64,000 nucleotides of DNA from Jeotgalibacillus marinus (GTDB taxonomy: Bacteria; Bacillota; Bacilli; Bacillales; Jeotgalibacillaceae): positions 434,001-498,000 of the forward strand of contig NZ_JBFMIA010000001.1 in NCBI RefSeq assembly GCF_040801915.1, given 5' to 3'. Position 1 is the stretch's first letter. Every line of letters starts with the position of its first letter. A model generated the notes under the pieces. That model did not search any database, was not told the origin of the DNA, and saw only the letters and a program-made list of their open reading frames with translations. Below are positions 8,390 through 15,397 of this stretch, in pieces. Both the position numbers and the translations under genes were made by a program.

Positions 8390-8665
8390 AAAAAGCACTT
8401 CTCCCCTAAAAGGTTAGGGACGAAGTGCTTGGAATCCGTGGTACCACCCTAGTTAGCAAAAAAATTTAACTTTGCTCACTCATCATTGGATAACGGCCAT
8501 TCGTAGCCGGAGCATCTTTACACAAAAATGTGGTCCCGATGTCAACTCAGGAGGTGAACTTCATTTGGCATGCCATGAGTACCCTTACAGTCACGGGTGT
8601 ACTCTCCCTAAAATGGATCATCCAAATTACTTTTCTCCATCGATGTTTTTGTATTTGATCGTTAT
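8390..8665 (-). promoter_or_regulatory. T-box leader of pheST (Phe specifier)
   Basis: tRNA-sensing attenuator upstream of pheS. Visible on the minus strand are the T-box sequence AGGGTGGTACCACGG (8436-8450), able to pair with uncharged tRNA, and a following terminator (stem arms 8393-8407 and 8415-8430) with a T run. The 5' part has a stem I segment where AATTTGG pairs with CCAAAT, followed by GAAGTTCACC. The UUC there (8556-8558) sits in the position of the specifier codon and reads Phe, consistent with the genes below. Confidence 0.93.
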
Positions 8666-8710
8666 TAGTATAAACTACTTTGACTAGGTTTCAAACCCCT
8701 TTTGTATCAT

Positions 8711-9466
8711 TTACCCTTTCAAATGGTACAAAAGAACACCGGTTGCTACTGCAACGTTTAACGATTCACTTTCACCAAAGATCGGTACATATAAGTTTTG
8801 GTCGGTTTGATTGAGCCATTCTTCTTTCACGCCGGCACCCTCATTTCCCATAATGAGTGCAAAAGGTTCTCCTGAAGAAATTTCTCGGTATGGATTGCCA
8901 CCCTCAAGTGCTGTACCATACACCGCTATTCCACGTTGTTTCATTTCATCAATGACATCCTGTAAATTCAGTTTAATGATAGGCAAATGAAAATGACTAC
9001 CTTGAGCAGCCCGTAAAACTTTCGCATTATACGGATCAGCCGACCCTTTTCCCAAAATAACCGCATCAACCCCAACTGCATCAGCCGTACGAATCATTGT
9101 ACCAACGTTGCCTGGATCTTGTACAGAATCAATCATAAGTATGCGATTGGCATGAAGGTCAGCAAATTCTTGTTTTTCTTGCTTACAAACGGCAAAGATT
9201 CCTTGCGTATGTTCAGTTTCAGCAATGGCTTGGGAAATTTCATCTGTTATCGTCGTCAATTCGATTGAATCCACATAGAAATGCTGAGGAAGTTCAACGC
9301 CTTCTCGTACAATCATTTCTTGAACACTTTCAGGTGATTTCAACGCTTCCTCTACAAGGTGAAATCCTTCAACTAAAAACAACCCAGATTGATCTCGCCC
9401 TTTTTTGGTTGAAAGTTTTTTCCACTCTTTAACGTGTGGATTTTGTAATGACTGCAAAAAATTCAT
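8711..9466 (-). CDS. TrmH/SpoU-family RNA 2'-O-methyltransferase (YsgA-like)
   Basis: SPOUT-class methyltransferase, probably modifying rRNA or tRNA 2'-OH. 251 aa. An N-terminal L30e-like substrate-binding part (about 1-95, VKEWKKLSTKKGRDQSG, FLVEGFHLVEEAL) precedes the knotted catalytic domain: motif 1 DSVQDPGNVGTMIRTADA, motif 2 ALIMGNEGAGV and motif 3 VPIFGESESLNVAVATG. Start ATG at 9466 with TAAGGAGAG. It sits upstream of the pheS T-box, as in B. subtilis. The exact target cannot be read from sequence. Confidence 0.93.
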   Translation of the reverse strand: MNFLQSLQNPHVKEWKKLSTKKGRDQSGLFLVEGFHLVEEALKSPESVQEMIVREGVELPQHFYVDSIELTTITDEISQAIAETEHTQGIFAVCKQEKQEFADLHANRILMIDSVQDPGNVGTMIRTADAVGVDAVILGKGSADPYNAKVLRAAQGSHFHLPIIKLNLQDVIDEMKQRGIAVYGTALEGGNPYREISSGEPFALIMGNEGAGVKEEWLNQTDQNLYVPIFGESESLNVAVATGVLLYHLKG

Positions 9467-9579
9467 GTGTACAAATCTCTCCTTAAACTCGGGTTCCTTT
9501 ATTATATAGAAGGTTGGATGGATAAAAAAGAACGTAGCGGGAAAAATAAATAGACTTTACCCCTAAAGGAGGATTTTAT

Positions 9580-9789
9580 ATGGATTTAAACATTCGCAAA
9601 ACCGTCATTCACAATGTAAAAGAAAACTCACCACAAGAGCTTGAATCAACGATTGTTGACTCAATCGAGCGACAGGAAGAGCATTTACTTCCTGGTCTTG
9701 GCGTATTATTTGAGCTAATCTGGGAAAAAAGCTCCAAAGAAGACCGTGACCATATGATCAGTACACTCGAAGGTGGTCTGGCGCAATAA
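9580..9789 (+). CDS. sspI: Small acid-soluble spore protein I
   Basis: Minor SASP of the spore core, 69 aa, matching the SspI family along its length: MDLNIRKTVIHNVKENSP, IVDSIERQEEHLLPGLGVLF and LEGGLAQ at the end. Start ATG at 9580 with AAAGGAGG. It is a single gene followed by its own hairpin and diverges from the methyltransferase gene. Expression in the forespore is expected from the family. A sigma-G promoter could not be assigned with confidence upstream. It is direct evidence that the organism is an endospore former. Confidence 0.95.
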   Translation: MDLNIRKTVIHNVKENSPQELESTIVDSIERQEEHLLPGLGVLFELIWEKSSKEDRDHMISTLEGGLAQ

Positions 9790-9794
9790 CAAGT

Positions 9795-9817
9795 GCTGCC
9801 CTGAACTCTCGGGCAGC
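9795..9817 (+). terminator. sspI terminator hairpin
   Basis: Stem GCTGCCC (9795-9801) and GGGCAGC (9811-9817) directly after the sspI stop. The T-rich tail is weak (AAACTTTTC). Confidence 0.55.
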
Positions 9818-9886
9818 TGTAAACTTTTCAACAGTATATGATGCCAGGTATTTCCCAAAGTGAGAATTATCTGGCGTCATTTTATT

Positions 9887-10342
9887 TTATGATAGGTCTC
9901 GAACAAAAAAGTCAACGCCCGCTATTGTGGCAATACCAAAGATAAGTGTCCACAGTCCGATACTAATCGTTAACCAAAGAAGCGTCCAAGTTTTTTTTGC
10001 ACCTAAGCTCATTCCAATAAAAGCAGCAATATGTGTGCCAATTAAAATCGGTCCTAGGAGTGCTAATCCAGGAAGACCATACTTATTCCAAATACGCTTG
10101 GCTCGTTGTTGTCTGCTACCTTCCTTTTTTTCCTTTTTCGATTTCTTCGCAAAATATGCCTTCACACGTTCGAACAACGCAATTAATAAAAATACTGTAA
10201 GCATGTTTCCAATAAAAGCAACAAACATGATTAAAATCGGTGAATTACCACGCAGTATACCAAGCGGTATAACAAGCGCTATTTCAAACCAAGGTGTAGC
10301 CGCTGCGATAAAATACAATAAATACTCTACAAATACCGCCAC
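9887..10342 (-). CDS. Small multidrug export-like membrane protein (PF06695 type)
   Basis: 151-aa integral membrane protein. The pattern fits the Sm_multidrug_ex family: E-IALVIPLGILRGN near residue 25, a GNMLTVFLL helix, a basic cytoplasmic loop (about 62-85, KKSKKEKKEG), then LPGLALLGPILIGTHIAAF and a C-terminal helix pair. About four hydrophobic segments (3-22, 34-55, 87-115, 122-145). Substrate unknown; the export label is a family name rather than shown function. Start ATG at 10342. The upstream M42 peptidase gene ends in its own terminator, so this gene is probably separately transcribed. Confidence 0.8.
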   Translation of the reverse strand: MAVFVEYLLYFIAAATPWFEIALVIPLGILRGNSPILIMFVAFIGNMLTVFLLIALFERVKAYFAKKSKKEKKEGSRQQRAKRIWNKYGLPGLALLGPILIGTHIAAFIGMSLGAKKTWTLLWLTISIGLWTLIFGIATIAGVDFFVRDLS

Positions 10343-10370
10343 CTAGAAACCTCCCCCTCTCCCTAAAAAA

Positions 10371-10405
10371 GACCCAACCTCATCATATCAATTTGAGGTT
10401 GAGTC
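10371..10405 (-). terminator. Terminator of the M42 aminopeptidase gene
   Basis: 12-bp stem (10371-10382 with 10394-10405, one wobble) followed on the minus strand by TTTTTT. Confidence 0.9.
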
Positions 10406-10420
10406 ACACAATCATAAATT

Positions 10421-11506
10421 TTAATCAAATGTAATAGCATTCACCTGATCACGATCAAGTTTTTTAATCACTTCAATAATCAATTTAACAGCATTTTCGT
10501 AGTCATCTTTATGAATCATCGCTGCGTGTGAGTGAATGTAGCGAGATGCCACTGTAATAGCAATGGATGGTGCACCATTGGCCGCTAAGTGGATTGATCC
10601 TGCGTCTGTTCCACCGCCAGCAATCGCATCGAATTGATATGGAATACCATGCTCGTCCGCAACACTTGTAACAAAATCACGCAATCCTTTATGACCAACC
10701 ATGGATGCATCATATAGAATGATTTGGGGTCCGTCTCCCATTTTACAACTTGCTTCTTTTGATGTTACACCCGGTGTATCTCCCGCAATACCAACATCAA
10801 CAGAAATACCGATATCTGGCTTTATTTTTGTCGCAGCCGTTCTTGCTCCACGTAAGCCAACTTCTTCTTGAACCGTTCCAACGCCATACACTTCATTTGG
10901 ATGTTCAGCGCCTTTTAGTCCACGCAATACATCAATTGCGATCGCACAACCAATGCGGTTATCCCACGCTTTAGCTAAAAGCATTTTATCGTTGTTCATC
11001 ACGGTAAATTCAAAATAAGGTACCGCCATGTCACCAGGTGTTACGCCCCACTCCACTGCTTCTTCACGTGAAGATGCGCCGATGTCGATAAACATATTTT
11101 TAATGTCTACAGGTTTTTTACGAGCTTCTGGAGGTAGAATATGTGGGGGCTTTGAGCCAATTACACCTGTAATATCACCTTTTTTTGTCACGATCGTCAC
11201 ACGTTGAGCAAGCATCACTTGCGACCACCAGCCGCCAACTGTTTGAAAACGTAAAAAACCTTTGTCGTCAATTTGTGTGATCATGAAACCAACTTCATCA
11301 AGGTGACCTGCGACCATCACGCGCGGCCCACCATTTCCACCTGTTTTTTTCGCAATCAAACTACCGATTCCATCTGTTGTTATTCCGTCTGCAAATGGAG
11401 CTATGTATTTTTTCATTACCTCTCTAGGTTCACGCTCGTTACCTGGAATTCCCTTTGCATCCGTTAAATCCTTAAGCATTTGTAACTGTTCGTTGAGCTT
11501 TGTCAA
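10421..11506 (-). CDS. ysdC: M42 family metallo-aminopeptidase (YsdC-like)
   Basis: Cytosolic dinuclear metal aminopeptidase of the tetrahedral M42 family. 361 aa with all expected motifs: VAGHLDEVGFM (metal His and Asp, about 67), KAWDNRIGC (bridging Asp, about 183), VQEEVGLRGA (catalytic Glu pair, about 215), SVDVGIAGDTPG (Asp, about 240), AGGGTDAG and SRYIHSHAAMIHKDDYENA (last metal His). Start TTG at 11506 with GGGAGG 8 bp upstream. Single-gene unit ending in a strong terminator. B. subtilis has the same gene next to ysdB. Confidence 0.94.
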   Translation of the reverse strand: MTKLNEQLQMLKDLTDAKGIPGNEREPREVMKKYIAPFADGITTDGIGSLIAKKTGGNGGPRVMVAGHLDEVGFMITQIDDKGFLRFQTVGGWWSQVMLAQRVTIVTKKGDITGVIGSKPPHILPPEARKKPVDIKNMFIDIGASSREEAVEWGVTPGDMAVPYFEFTVMNNDKMLLAKAWDNRIGCAIAIDVLRGLKGAEHPNEVYGVGTVQEEVGLRGARTAATKIKPDIGISVDVGIAGDTPGVTSKEASCKMGDGPQIILYDASMVGHKGLRDFVTSVADEHGIPYQFDAIAGGGTDAGSIHLAANGAPSIAITVASRYIHSHAAMIHKDDYENAVKLIIEVIKKLDRDQVNAITFD

Positions 11507-11640
11507 AATTTCGCCTCCCTAAAATTCTTTCTAATGTGAATTATACCATTCCGTCTAACTATTCACAAAAATGTATATGGATATTCTCGTTTTCTGAAGT
11601 GATTTCAATACAATTTCTAATTGACCCGAAAAAGGGATGG

Positions 11641-11730
11641 GCGACTATGAACTGTACCCCATATTAGACAGTTTAATAAAAGGGACTAGGCTGCTAAAAG
11701 ATGACCTCGGTATTGTCATATTACCCCCTT
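11641..11730. mobile_element. Possible IS3-family end relic
   Basis: The string GAACTGTACCCCATATTAGA (from 11649), followed by GGCTGCTAAAAGATGACCTC, resembles the terminal inverted repeat and adjacent bases of IS3-type elements common in Firmicutes, as far as I remember. No transposase reading frame and no second end are visible within the gap, so at most a solo end remains. Confidence 0.3.
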
Positions 11731-11799
11731 ATGAACCAGTTAAGTAATGCTGAGAAGGTTCAAGGGTTAGAGCTGAGAATGAATATCTGTAGAGTATTT

Positions 11800-12100
11800 A
11801 TCGAAGTCTAGCAGCGGATATCCGCGGATGTGGCATCGCTATCGAAGTCTGCTCAACACTTATCCGCGCTTCATGACAAATTTCCTACCTCACATGAAAT
11901 GGATGTACATAATTCACTTGAAGTTACTTTTTTTGGATGATCAAGTTTGTTATCGGAGCTTTATCCGCGGCTGTGGTGCCGATATCGAAGTCTGGGCGGC
12001 GGGTATCCGTGGATGCGGCATCGTTATCGAAGCCTGCTCGGCACGGCACTTATCCGCGCTTCATGACAAACGCCCTACCGTACATGAAATGCATTTCAAC
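11800..12100. repeat. Modular intergenic repeat cluster
   Basis: At least five copies of a TATCGAAGTCT-like core (from about 11809, 11840, 11951 as TATCGGAGCTT, 11982 and 12025) alternate with a TATCCGCGGATGTGGCATCG-like module. Units are about 31-44 bp apart. The 24 bases at 11857-11880 recur exactly at 12047-12070, 190 bp away, each followed by CCTAC and ACATGAAATG. Open frames through the tract are by-products of the repeats. The tract is more GC-rich than its flanks and looks like a dispersed non-coding repeat family. Copies elsewhere in the genome cannot be checked here. Confidence 0.8.
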
Positions 12101-12173
12101 AGTAGTACGAAAACAGCCTACTCCTAGAATCCTCCGTCCTGATAATTCCTTATATAAACGGGTCTTCGCTCAG

Positions 12174-12242
12174 AACATACAGAAAACCCGAATAAAGGCA
12201 CTTTTTTATTTAGCGTCCGATTATTCGGGTTTTCTGTATGTT
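12174..12242. repeat. 22-bp perfect inverted repeat downstream of the dUTPase gene
   Basis: Arms 12174-12195 and 12221-12242 are perfectly complementary over 22 bp with a 25-nt loop. Outer bases TCAG/CTGA extend the stem past a small bulge. It starts 21 bp after the dUTPase stop on the minus strand, so it may act as a terminator, although neither side has a good T run. The stem is much longer than the other terminators here, so a small mobile hairpin element is an alternative. Confidence 0.8.
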
Positions 12243-12262
12243 AAGCTGATTTGCCTTAATGA

Positions 12263-12760
12263 TTAATAGCCTTCTTTTTGGCGATTTACATTCACTTCAT
12301 TCTTTTCTAAATAAGCATTCATTATGTCCATTTCACTAAATTCAAGTGATTCACCAAGACACAAATACACATCCCACATTTGATCATAATTCGATTGTGA
12401 AGGGTGCTCTGCAAAACGATGAATACAACCAAATAATTTTTGAAATTGTTCGGTAAGGTTAGTGATTGGTTGTTCGTTATGATTTGATGAGTAACGAAGG
12501 TTCGTTTCAAGTCCGAGTGATAGCAAGAAATGGATGCCATCCACATACTCCTCTAAAATAACGGAGCGTTCTGAAGGGCCTTTATCACTCCAAAATTTAA
12601 AACAACGAGTTTCGTTAGCAAGCTCGCCCACTTCTACTAATAAAGCGACGATTTTTTTAGCAACGAGAGATTCTTCTCCCAATTTTTTTTCTCTTTCAAT
12701 AAATGTATCGAGTTCATATTGCATCGAATATAACTTATCCCATTGAAGCAAAATGGTCAC
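12263..12760 (-). CDS. Dimeric all-alpha dUTP diphosphatase (dUTPase_2 type)
   Basis: Hydrolyses dUTP to dUMP and pyrophosphate, keeping uracil out of DNA. 165 aa, all-helical. Shows the MazG-like metal motifs LLVEVGELANETRCFKFW (about 39-56) and LEEYVDGIHFLLSLG (about 67-82), with the E-x-x-E and E-x-x-D pairs needed for Mg binding. Start GTG at 12760 with AAAGGAC. This dimeric type is common in Bacillus-group genomes and phages; here it stands as a single chromosomal gene between repeat DNA and ysdB, so an origin from a phage is possible but not shown. Confidence 0.88.
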   Translation of the reverse strand: MTILLQWDKLYSMQYELDTFIEREKKLGEESLVAKKIVALLVEVGELANETRCFKFWSDKGPSERSVILEEYVDGIHFLLSLGLETNLRYSSNHNEQPITNLTEQFQKLFGCIHRFAEHPSQSNYDQMWDVYLCLGESLEFSEMDIMNAYLEKNEVNVNRQKEGY

Positions 12761-12869
12761 GTCCTTTCGACATTAGTTTACCAAAGAAGACTTAATGAAG
12801 CATACTCCTAAGGAAAAACTTTTTGAATTGGTTTATAGATCGATAAAAAATATTTTTTTCAATAAATAG

Positions 12870-12895
12870 TGAAACTTTTTTCACTTCTATCCGTA
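12870..12895 (+). promoter_or_regulatory. Sigma-W promoter of ysdB
   Basis: TGAAAC (12870-12875), exactly 16 bases, then CGTA (12892-12895). This matches the ECF sigma-W consensus, 36 bp before the ysdB start. ysdB is a known sigma-W pathway gene in B. subtilis, so motif and context agree. Confidence 0.9.
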
Positions 12896-12931
12896 TTGAG
12901 AGAAAGGACTGACTATTGCTAGGGGGTATTA

Positions 12932-13342
12932 ATGATGATTTTGATCATCCTTCGTTTTGTGATTGCCGCACTTATTATTTACTTACTATACCGTGGAATT
13001 AAATATTTATTTGATCCGAAGCGAAAGCTCGAACTTGCACATGAAAAAGAAGACTACTATTTTCATGATGATGCTAAAAATGTGAGAAAGAATTTTTTCA
13101 TGACATACAAGGGCGTGATGTTTCAAGGGGAAAAGTATTTAGGTGAATCTGATCGATCGTTTGAGGTTTTATCTATTTTTGTTTGGACAAAAGATCCATC
13201 CAAACTCCATGGATTTACAGTAGAAGATTTTCTGTTTTTAGAAACAGACATCAAAAGTAGTTACCCTCGTGCGAAAATTGATTGGAAAAGTCCCATTAAT
13301 GAACTCATGGAAAAAGCTAAAAGAGAGGAAGATGCACACTAA
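12932..13342 (+). CDS. ysdB: Sigma-W pathway protein YsdB
   Basis: 136-aa protein with one N-terminal membrane segment (about residues 3-22) followed by a cytoplasmic domain of unknown function (KYLFDPKRKLELAHEKEDYYFHD, FLETDIKSSYPRA split over the chain). It matches the YsdB family in length and context. Its B. subtilis counterpart influences sigma-W activity. Start ATG at 12932 behind AGGGGG; a second ATG follows directly. Transcription should come from the sigma-W promoter upstream, and it ends in a hairpin overlapping the stop codon. Confidence 0.88.
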   Translation: MMILIILRFVIAALIIYLLYRGIKYLFDPKRKLELAHEKEDYYFHDDAKNVRKNFFMTYKGVMFQGEKYLGESDRSFEVLSIFVWTKDPSKLHGFTVEDFLFLETDIKSSYPRAKIDWKSPINELMEKAKREEDAH

Positions 13343-13359
13343 CATTGTGCATCTTCTTT
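13327..13359 (+). terminator. ysdB terminator overlapping its stop codon
   Basis: 11-bp perfect stem (13327-13337 and 13345-13355) with the TAA of ysdB in the loop, followed by TTTA. It ends 3 bp before the convergent ysdA stop. Confidence 0.8.
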
Positions 13360-13642
13360 ATTTATTGAACAAAATAACGGAAGCAATAACCAGATATAAG
13401 AAAGAAAAAAATGGCAATCCTATTCGAAATGATATGTGCTTCGTTTTATGACGAAATTGCTTCATTCCACAGTATGTACCCAATGCGCCACCCATCATCG
13501 TAACGGTCCACAGCGTTTTTTCAGCAATTCTATATTCATTATTTTTGGCACGTTCTTTATCGGCACGCATCATATAAAAGCCGATTATGGACATCATTCC
13601 AATATAAGTGAAAAAAAGTACGTCTAAGCTTAGCCAGTTCAT
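13358..13642 (-). CDS. ysdA: DUF1294 membrane protein (YsdA)
   Basis: 94-aa membrane protein with three or four hydrophobic stretches and the DUF1294 pattern GFYMMRADKERAKNNEYRI followed by GGALGTYCGMKQFRHKTKH. Function unknown. It follows rplT on the same strand, past a strong hairpin, as in B. subtilis. It may be read from the infC operon by readthrough or from its own promoter. Start ATG at 13642 with AGGAGG. Confidence 0.9.
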   Translation of the reverse strand: MNWLSLDVLFFTYIGMMSIIGFYMMRADKERAKNNEYRIAEKTLWTVTMMGGALGTYCGMKQFRHKTKHISFRIGLPFFSFLYLVIASVILFNK

Positions 13643-13662
13643 CTTATTCCTCCTTTTAAAAG

Positions 13663-13695
13663 AAAACAGACTGCCCGATAAGGGCAGCCTGTTTT
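13663..13695 (-). terminator. Terminator after rplT
   Basis: Stem AAAACAG-CTGCCC with GGGCAG-CTGTTTT (one A/C bulge pair) 10 bp after the rplT stop, T-rich on the minus strand. It ends the infC-rpmI-rplT operon. Confidence 0.88.
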
Positions 13696-13704
13696 GTGTT
13701 TTGC

Positions 13705-14064
13705 TTACTTGTTAAGTTGACTTTTTGCAGCATCAGCTAGTTGAGCGAATGCTTTGTCATCAGCAACTGCAAGGTCTGCAAGCATTTTGCGGTTTACTTC
13801 GATACCAGCAAGCTTAAGTCCGTGCATTAAACGGCTGTATGAAAGACCGTTAATACGAGCAGCTGCGTTGATACGAGTGATCCATAGCTTACGGAAATCA
13901 CGTTTCTTTTGACGACGGTCACGGAAAGCATAGTTTCCTGACTTCATTACTTGTTGGTTCGCTACCTTGTAAAGAGTATGTTTTGAACCATAATAACCTT
14001 TTGCGAGTTTAAGAACTCTTTTTCTACGTTTACGTGAAACGATTCCACCTTTAACACGTGGCAT
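13705..14064 (-). CDS. rplT: 50S ribosomal protein L20
   Basis: Primary 23S rRNA-binding protein, essential for early 50S assembly, and autoregulator of this operon in B. subtilis. 119 aa starting MPRVKGGIVSRKRRKRVLKL, with a highly basic N-terminal helix and the globular GLSYSRLMHGLKLAGIEVNR C-terminus. An ATG two codons upstream (14070) is in frame, but the AGGAGG spacing favours 14064. Third gene of the infC operon, 46 bp after rpmI. Confidence 0.97.
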   Translation of the reverse strand: MPRVKGGIVSRKRRKRVLKLAKGYYGSKHTLYKVANQQVMKSGNYAFRDRRQKKRDFRKLWITRINAAARINGLSYSRLMHGLKLAGIEVNRKMLADLAVADDKAFAQLADAAKSQLNK

Positions 14065-14110
14065 ATTCATTACCTCCTAATAAATCGTTGTTCTTTATAG
14101 TTTTTTTAAG

Positions 14111-14299
14111 TTAGATCATGTTTTTGATGCGTTTGTAATCGCTCGCTGAAACCGTTGAGCCTTTACGTAGTTTACGTTTAGCTTTTGTAGATTTGTTAGC
14201 GAAAAGGTGGCTTGTGTACGCGCTTGAACGTTTAAGCTTTCCAGAGCCTGTCTTTTTGACACGCTTTGCTAATCCACGGTGAGTTTTCATTTTTGGCAT
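14111..14299 (-). CDS. rpmI: 50S ribosomal protein L35
   Basis: 62-aa basic protein MPKMKTHRGLAKRVKKTGSG with SAYTSHLFANKSTKAKRKLR, diagnostic for L35. It is a few residues shorter at the C-terminus than the usual 64-66. Start ATG at 14299 with AAGGAGG. It sits between infC and rplT, the canonical order. Confidence 0.97.
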   Translation of the reverse strand: MPKMKTHRGLAKRVKKTGSGKLKRSSAYTSHLFANKSTKAKRKLRKGSTVSASDYKRIKNMI

Positions 14300-14322
14300 G
14301 GGTATTATCCTCCTTAAAAACG

Positions 14323-14838
14323 TTACTTTTCGTTCGTTGGTGATAGCATGAGAAACATGCTACGTCCATCCATCTTCGGTCTCGTTTCAACAGTGGAAAC
14401 TTCTTTGCATGCTTCAGCAAAACGCTCAAGCACACGCTGTCCGATTTCTTTATGTGTAATTGCACGTCCGCGGAAGCGGATTGATGCTTTCACTTTGTCT
14501 CCCTTTTCAAGGAACTTTATCGCATTACGAAGCTTTGTATTGAAATCATGTTCTTCGATGGTCGGGCTTAATCGCACTTCCTTCAAATTGATGATTTTTT
14601 GATTCTTACGCGCTTCTTTGTCCTTCTTTTGCTGTTCGAATTTAAACTTACCATAGTCCATAATACGTGCGACTGGTGGTTTTGCATTCGGAGCAACAAG
14701 AACTACATCAAGGTTTACACGACCTGCGATCTCTAACGCTTCATTCTTGGATTTGATTCCAAGTTGTTCACCGTTTTGATCGATCAGGCGAACTTCACGT
14801 GCACGAATACCTTCATTTAATAATACGTCTTTGCTAAT
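14323..14838 (-). CDS. infC: Translation initiation factor IF-3 (AUU start)
   Basis: Binds the 30S subunit and polices start-codon choice. 171 aa from the start chosen here: (I/M)SKDVLLNEGIRAREVRLID, then a central lysine-rich linker (FEQQKKDKEARKNQ) and the C-domain ending RSMFLMLSPTNEK. I start it at ATT (14836-14838) because GGAGGTGG lies 6 bp upstream and this restores the family N-terminus; AUU starts are known for infC and allow self-control. The longer frame from 14958 would translate the leader RNA and is not credible. First gene of infC-rpmI-rplT. Confidence 0.95.
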   Translation of the reverse strand: MSKDVLLNEGIRAREVRLIDQNGEQLGIKSKNEALEIAGRVNLDVVLVAPNAKPPVARIMDYGKFKFEQQKKDKEARKNQKIINLKEVRLSPTIEEHDFNTKLRNAIKFLEKGDKVKASIRFRGRAITHKEIGQRVLERFAEACKEVSTVETRPKMDGRSMFLMLSPTNEK

Positions 14839-14841
14839 AGT

Positions 14842-15068
14842 AATCCACCTCCGGATTGATGTAGCGAATACGCTGTTTGGGTAGAATCGGACACCCTCAA
14901 CTAAATGATCACACAAAAAAAGCCGGAAACTATTTTGTCTCCCGCACTCCAGTGTCACTATACATACTTGTATAATACGATCACGTGTTACCTACAAGCA
15001 ACGAATGCGCCAGTCAGGTGAGAAGCGGGCTGCCTCTACTTTTACCACAAACTTGTATTCAATTCACT
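14842..15068 (-). promoter_or_regulatory. L20-type leader of the infC operon with attenuator
   Basis: An untranslated stretch of about 230 nt precedes infC. On the minus strand CCCGCTTCTC (around 15025) can pair with GAGTGCGGG (around 14945), a long-range helix like that of the B. subtilis L20 leader. It is followed by a terminator-like hairpin (14914-14947, GGAGAC/GTTTCC then GGCTTTTTTT). The architecture suits L20-mediated transcription attenuation. The exact fold is not verified. Confidence 0.65.
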
Positions 15069-15073
15069 CTTGC

Positions 15074-15104
15074 TATTTTATATGAACGGCAAGTGTATGT
15101 CAAT
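15074..15104 (-). promoter_or_regulatory. Promoter of the infC operon
   Basis: On the minus strand TTGACA, 17 bases, TAAAAT: a near-consensus sigma-A promoter just upstream of the leader RNA. Confidence 0.7.
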
Positions 15105-15220
15105 CCCTATTGGTTAATCAACATGTTTGATCATAACAGAACGATTAAAATGTTGCAAGATGATTTTGTTTAAAACTGTCGAAAAGAGATATAAATATTT
15201 ATCCATTAGGAGAAACAAGG

Positions 15221-15289
15221 ATGAAAAATGGTCAGAAACCCTCTCTTACGATCAGTGATGATTATAGCAATATCCTTTTATTGCCGTAA
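15221..15289 (+). CDS. Possible 22-aa small ORF
   Basis: ATG at 15221 with AGGAGAAACAAGG just upstream opens a 22-codon frame starting MKNGQKPSLTISDDYSN and ending at TAA. A weak promoter-like TTGTTT and TATAAA lie above it at 15167-15196. Nothing similar is recognised. It lies in the gap between the infC promoter and the thrS terminator. Short length makes chance likely. Confidence 0.25.
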   Translation: MKNGQKPSLTISDDYSNILLLP

Positions 15290-15356
15290 AACCCTTATTT
15301 CTGAACCCTGCATACATATTTCAGGTGAAAACTCACAAACCAACCCCCATCGAAAA

Positions 15357-15388
15357 AAAGCGACCGAATCGCTCCGGCCGCTTTTTAC
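15357..15388 (-). terminator. thrS terminator
   Basis: Stem AAAGCGACCG (15357-15366) with CGGCCGCTTT (15375-15384), one wobble, followed on the minus strand by a long T run. Confidence 0.88.
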
Positions 15389-15397
15389 TTTAATCGA

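Noticed and set aside
9841..9882. Hairpin ATGCCAGG/CTGGCGTCAT as a terminator of the gene at 9887
   Set aside because: Only about six paired bases across a 22-nt loop, with no T run; too weak to call.
11800..12100. CRISPR array
   Set aside because: Repeat units are diverged and irregularly spaced, with no constant spacer length and no cas genes nearby.
11828..12266. Two plus-strand frames of about 100 codons
   Set aside because: They simply translate the intergenic repeat modules and the inverted repeat in two frames; there is no ribosome site or protein-like composition.
14839..14958. N-terminal extension of IF3 to an upstream ATG
   Set aside because: It would translate the structured leader and terminator; the strong ribosome site points to the internal AUU.
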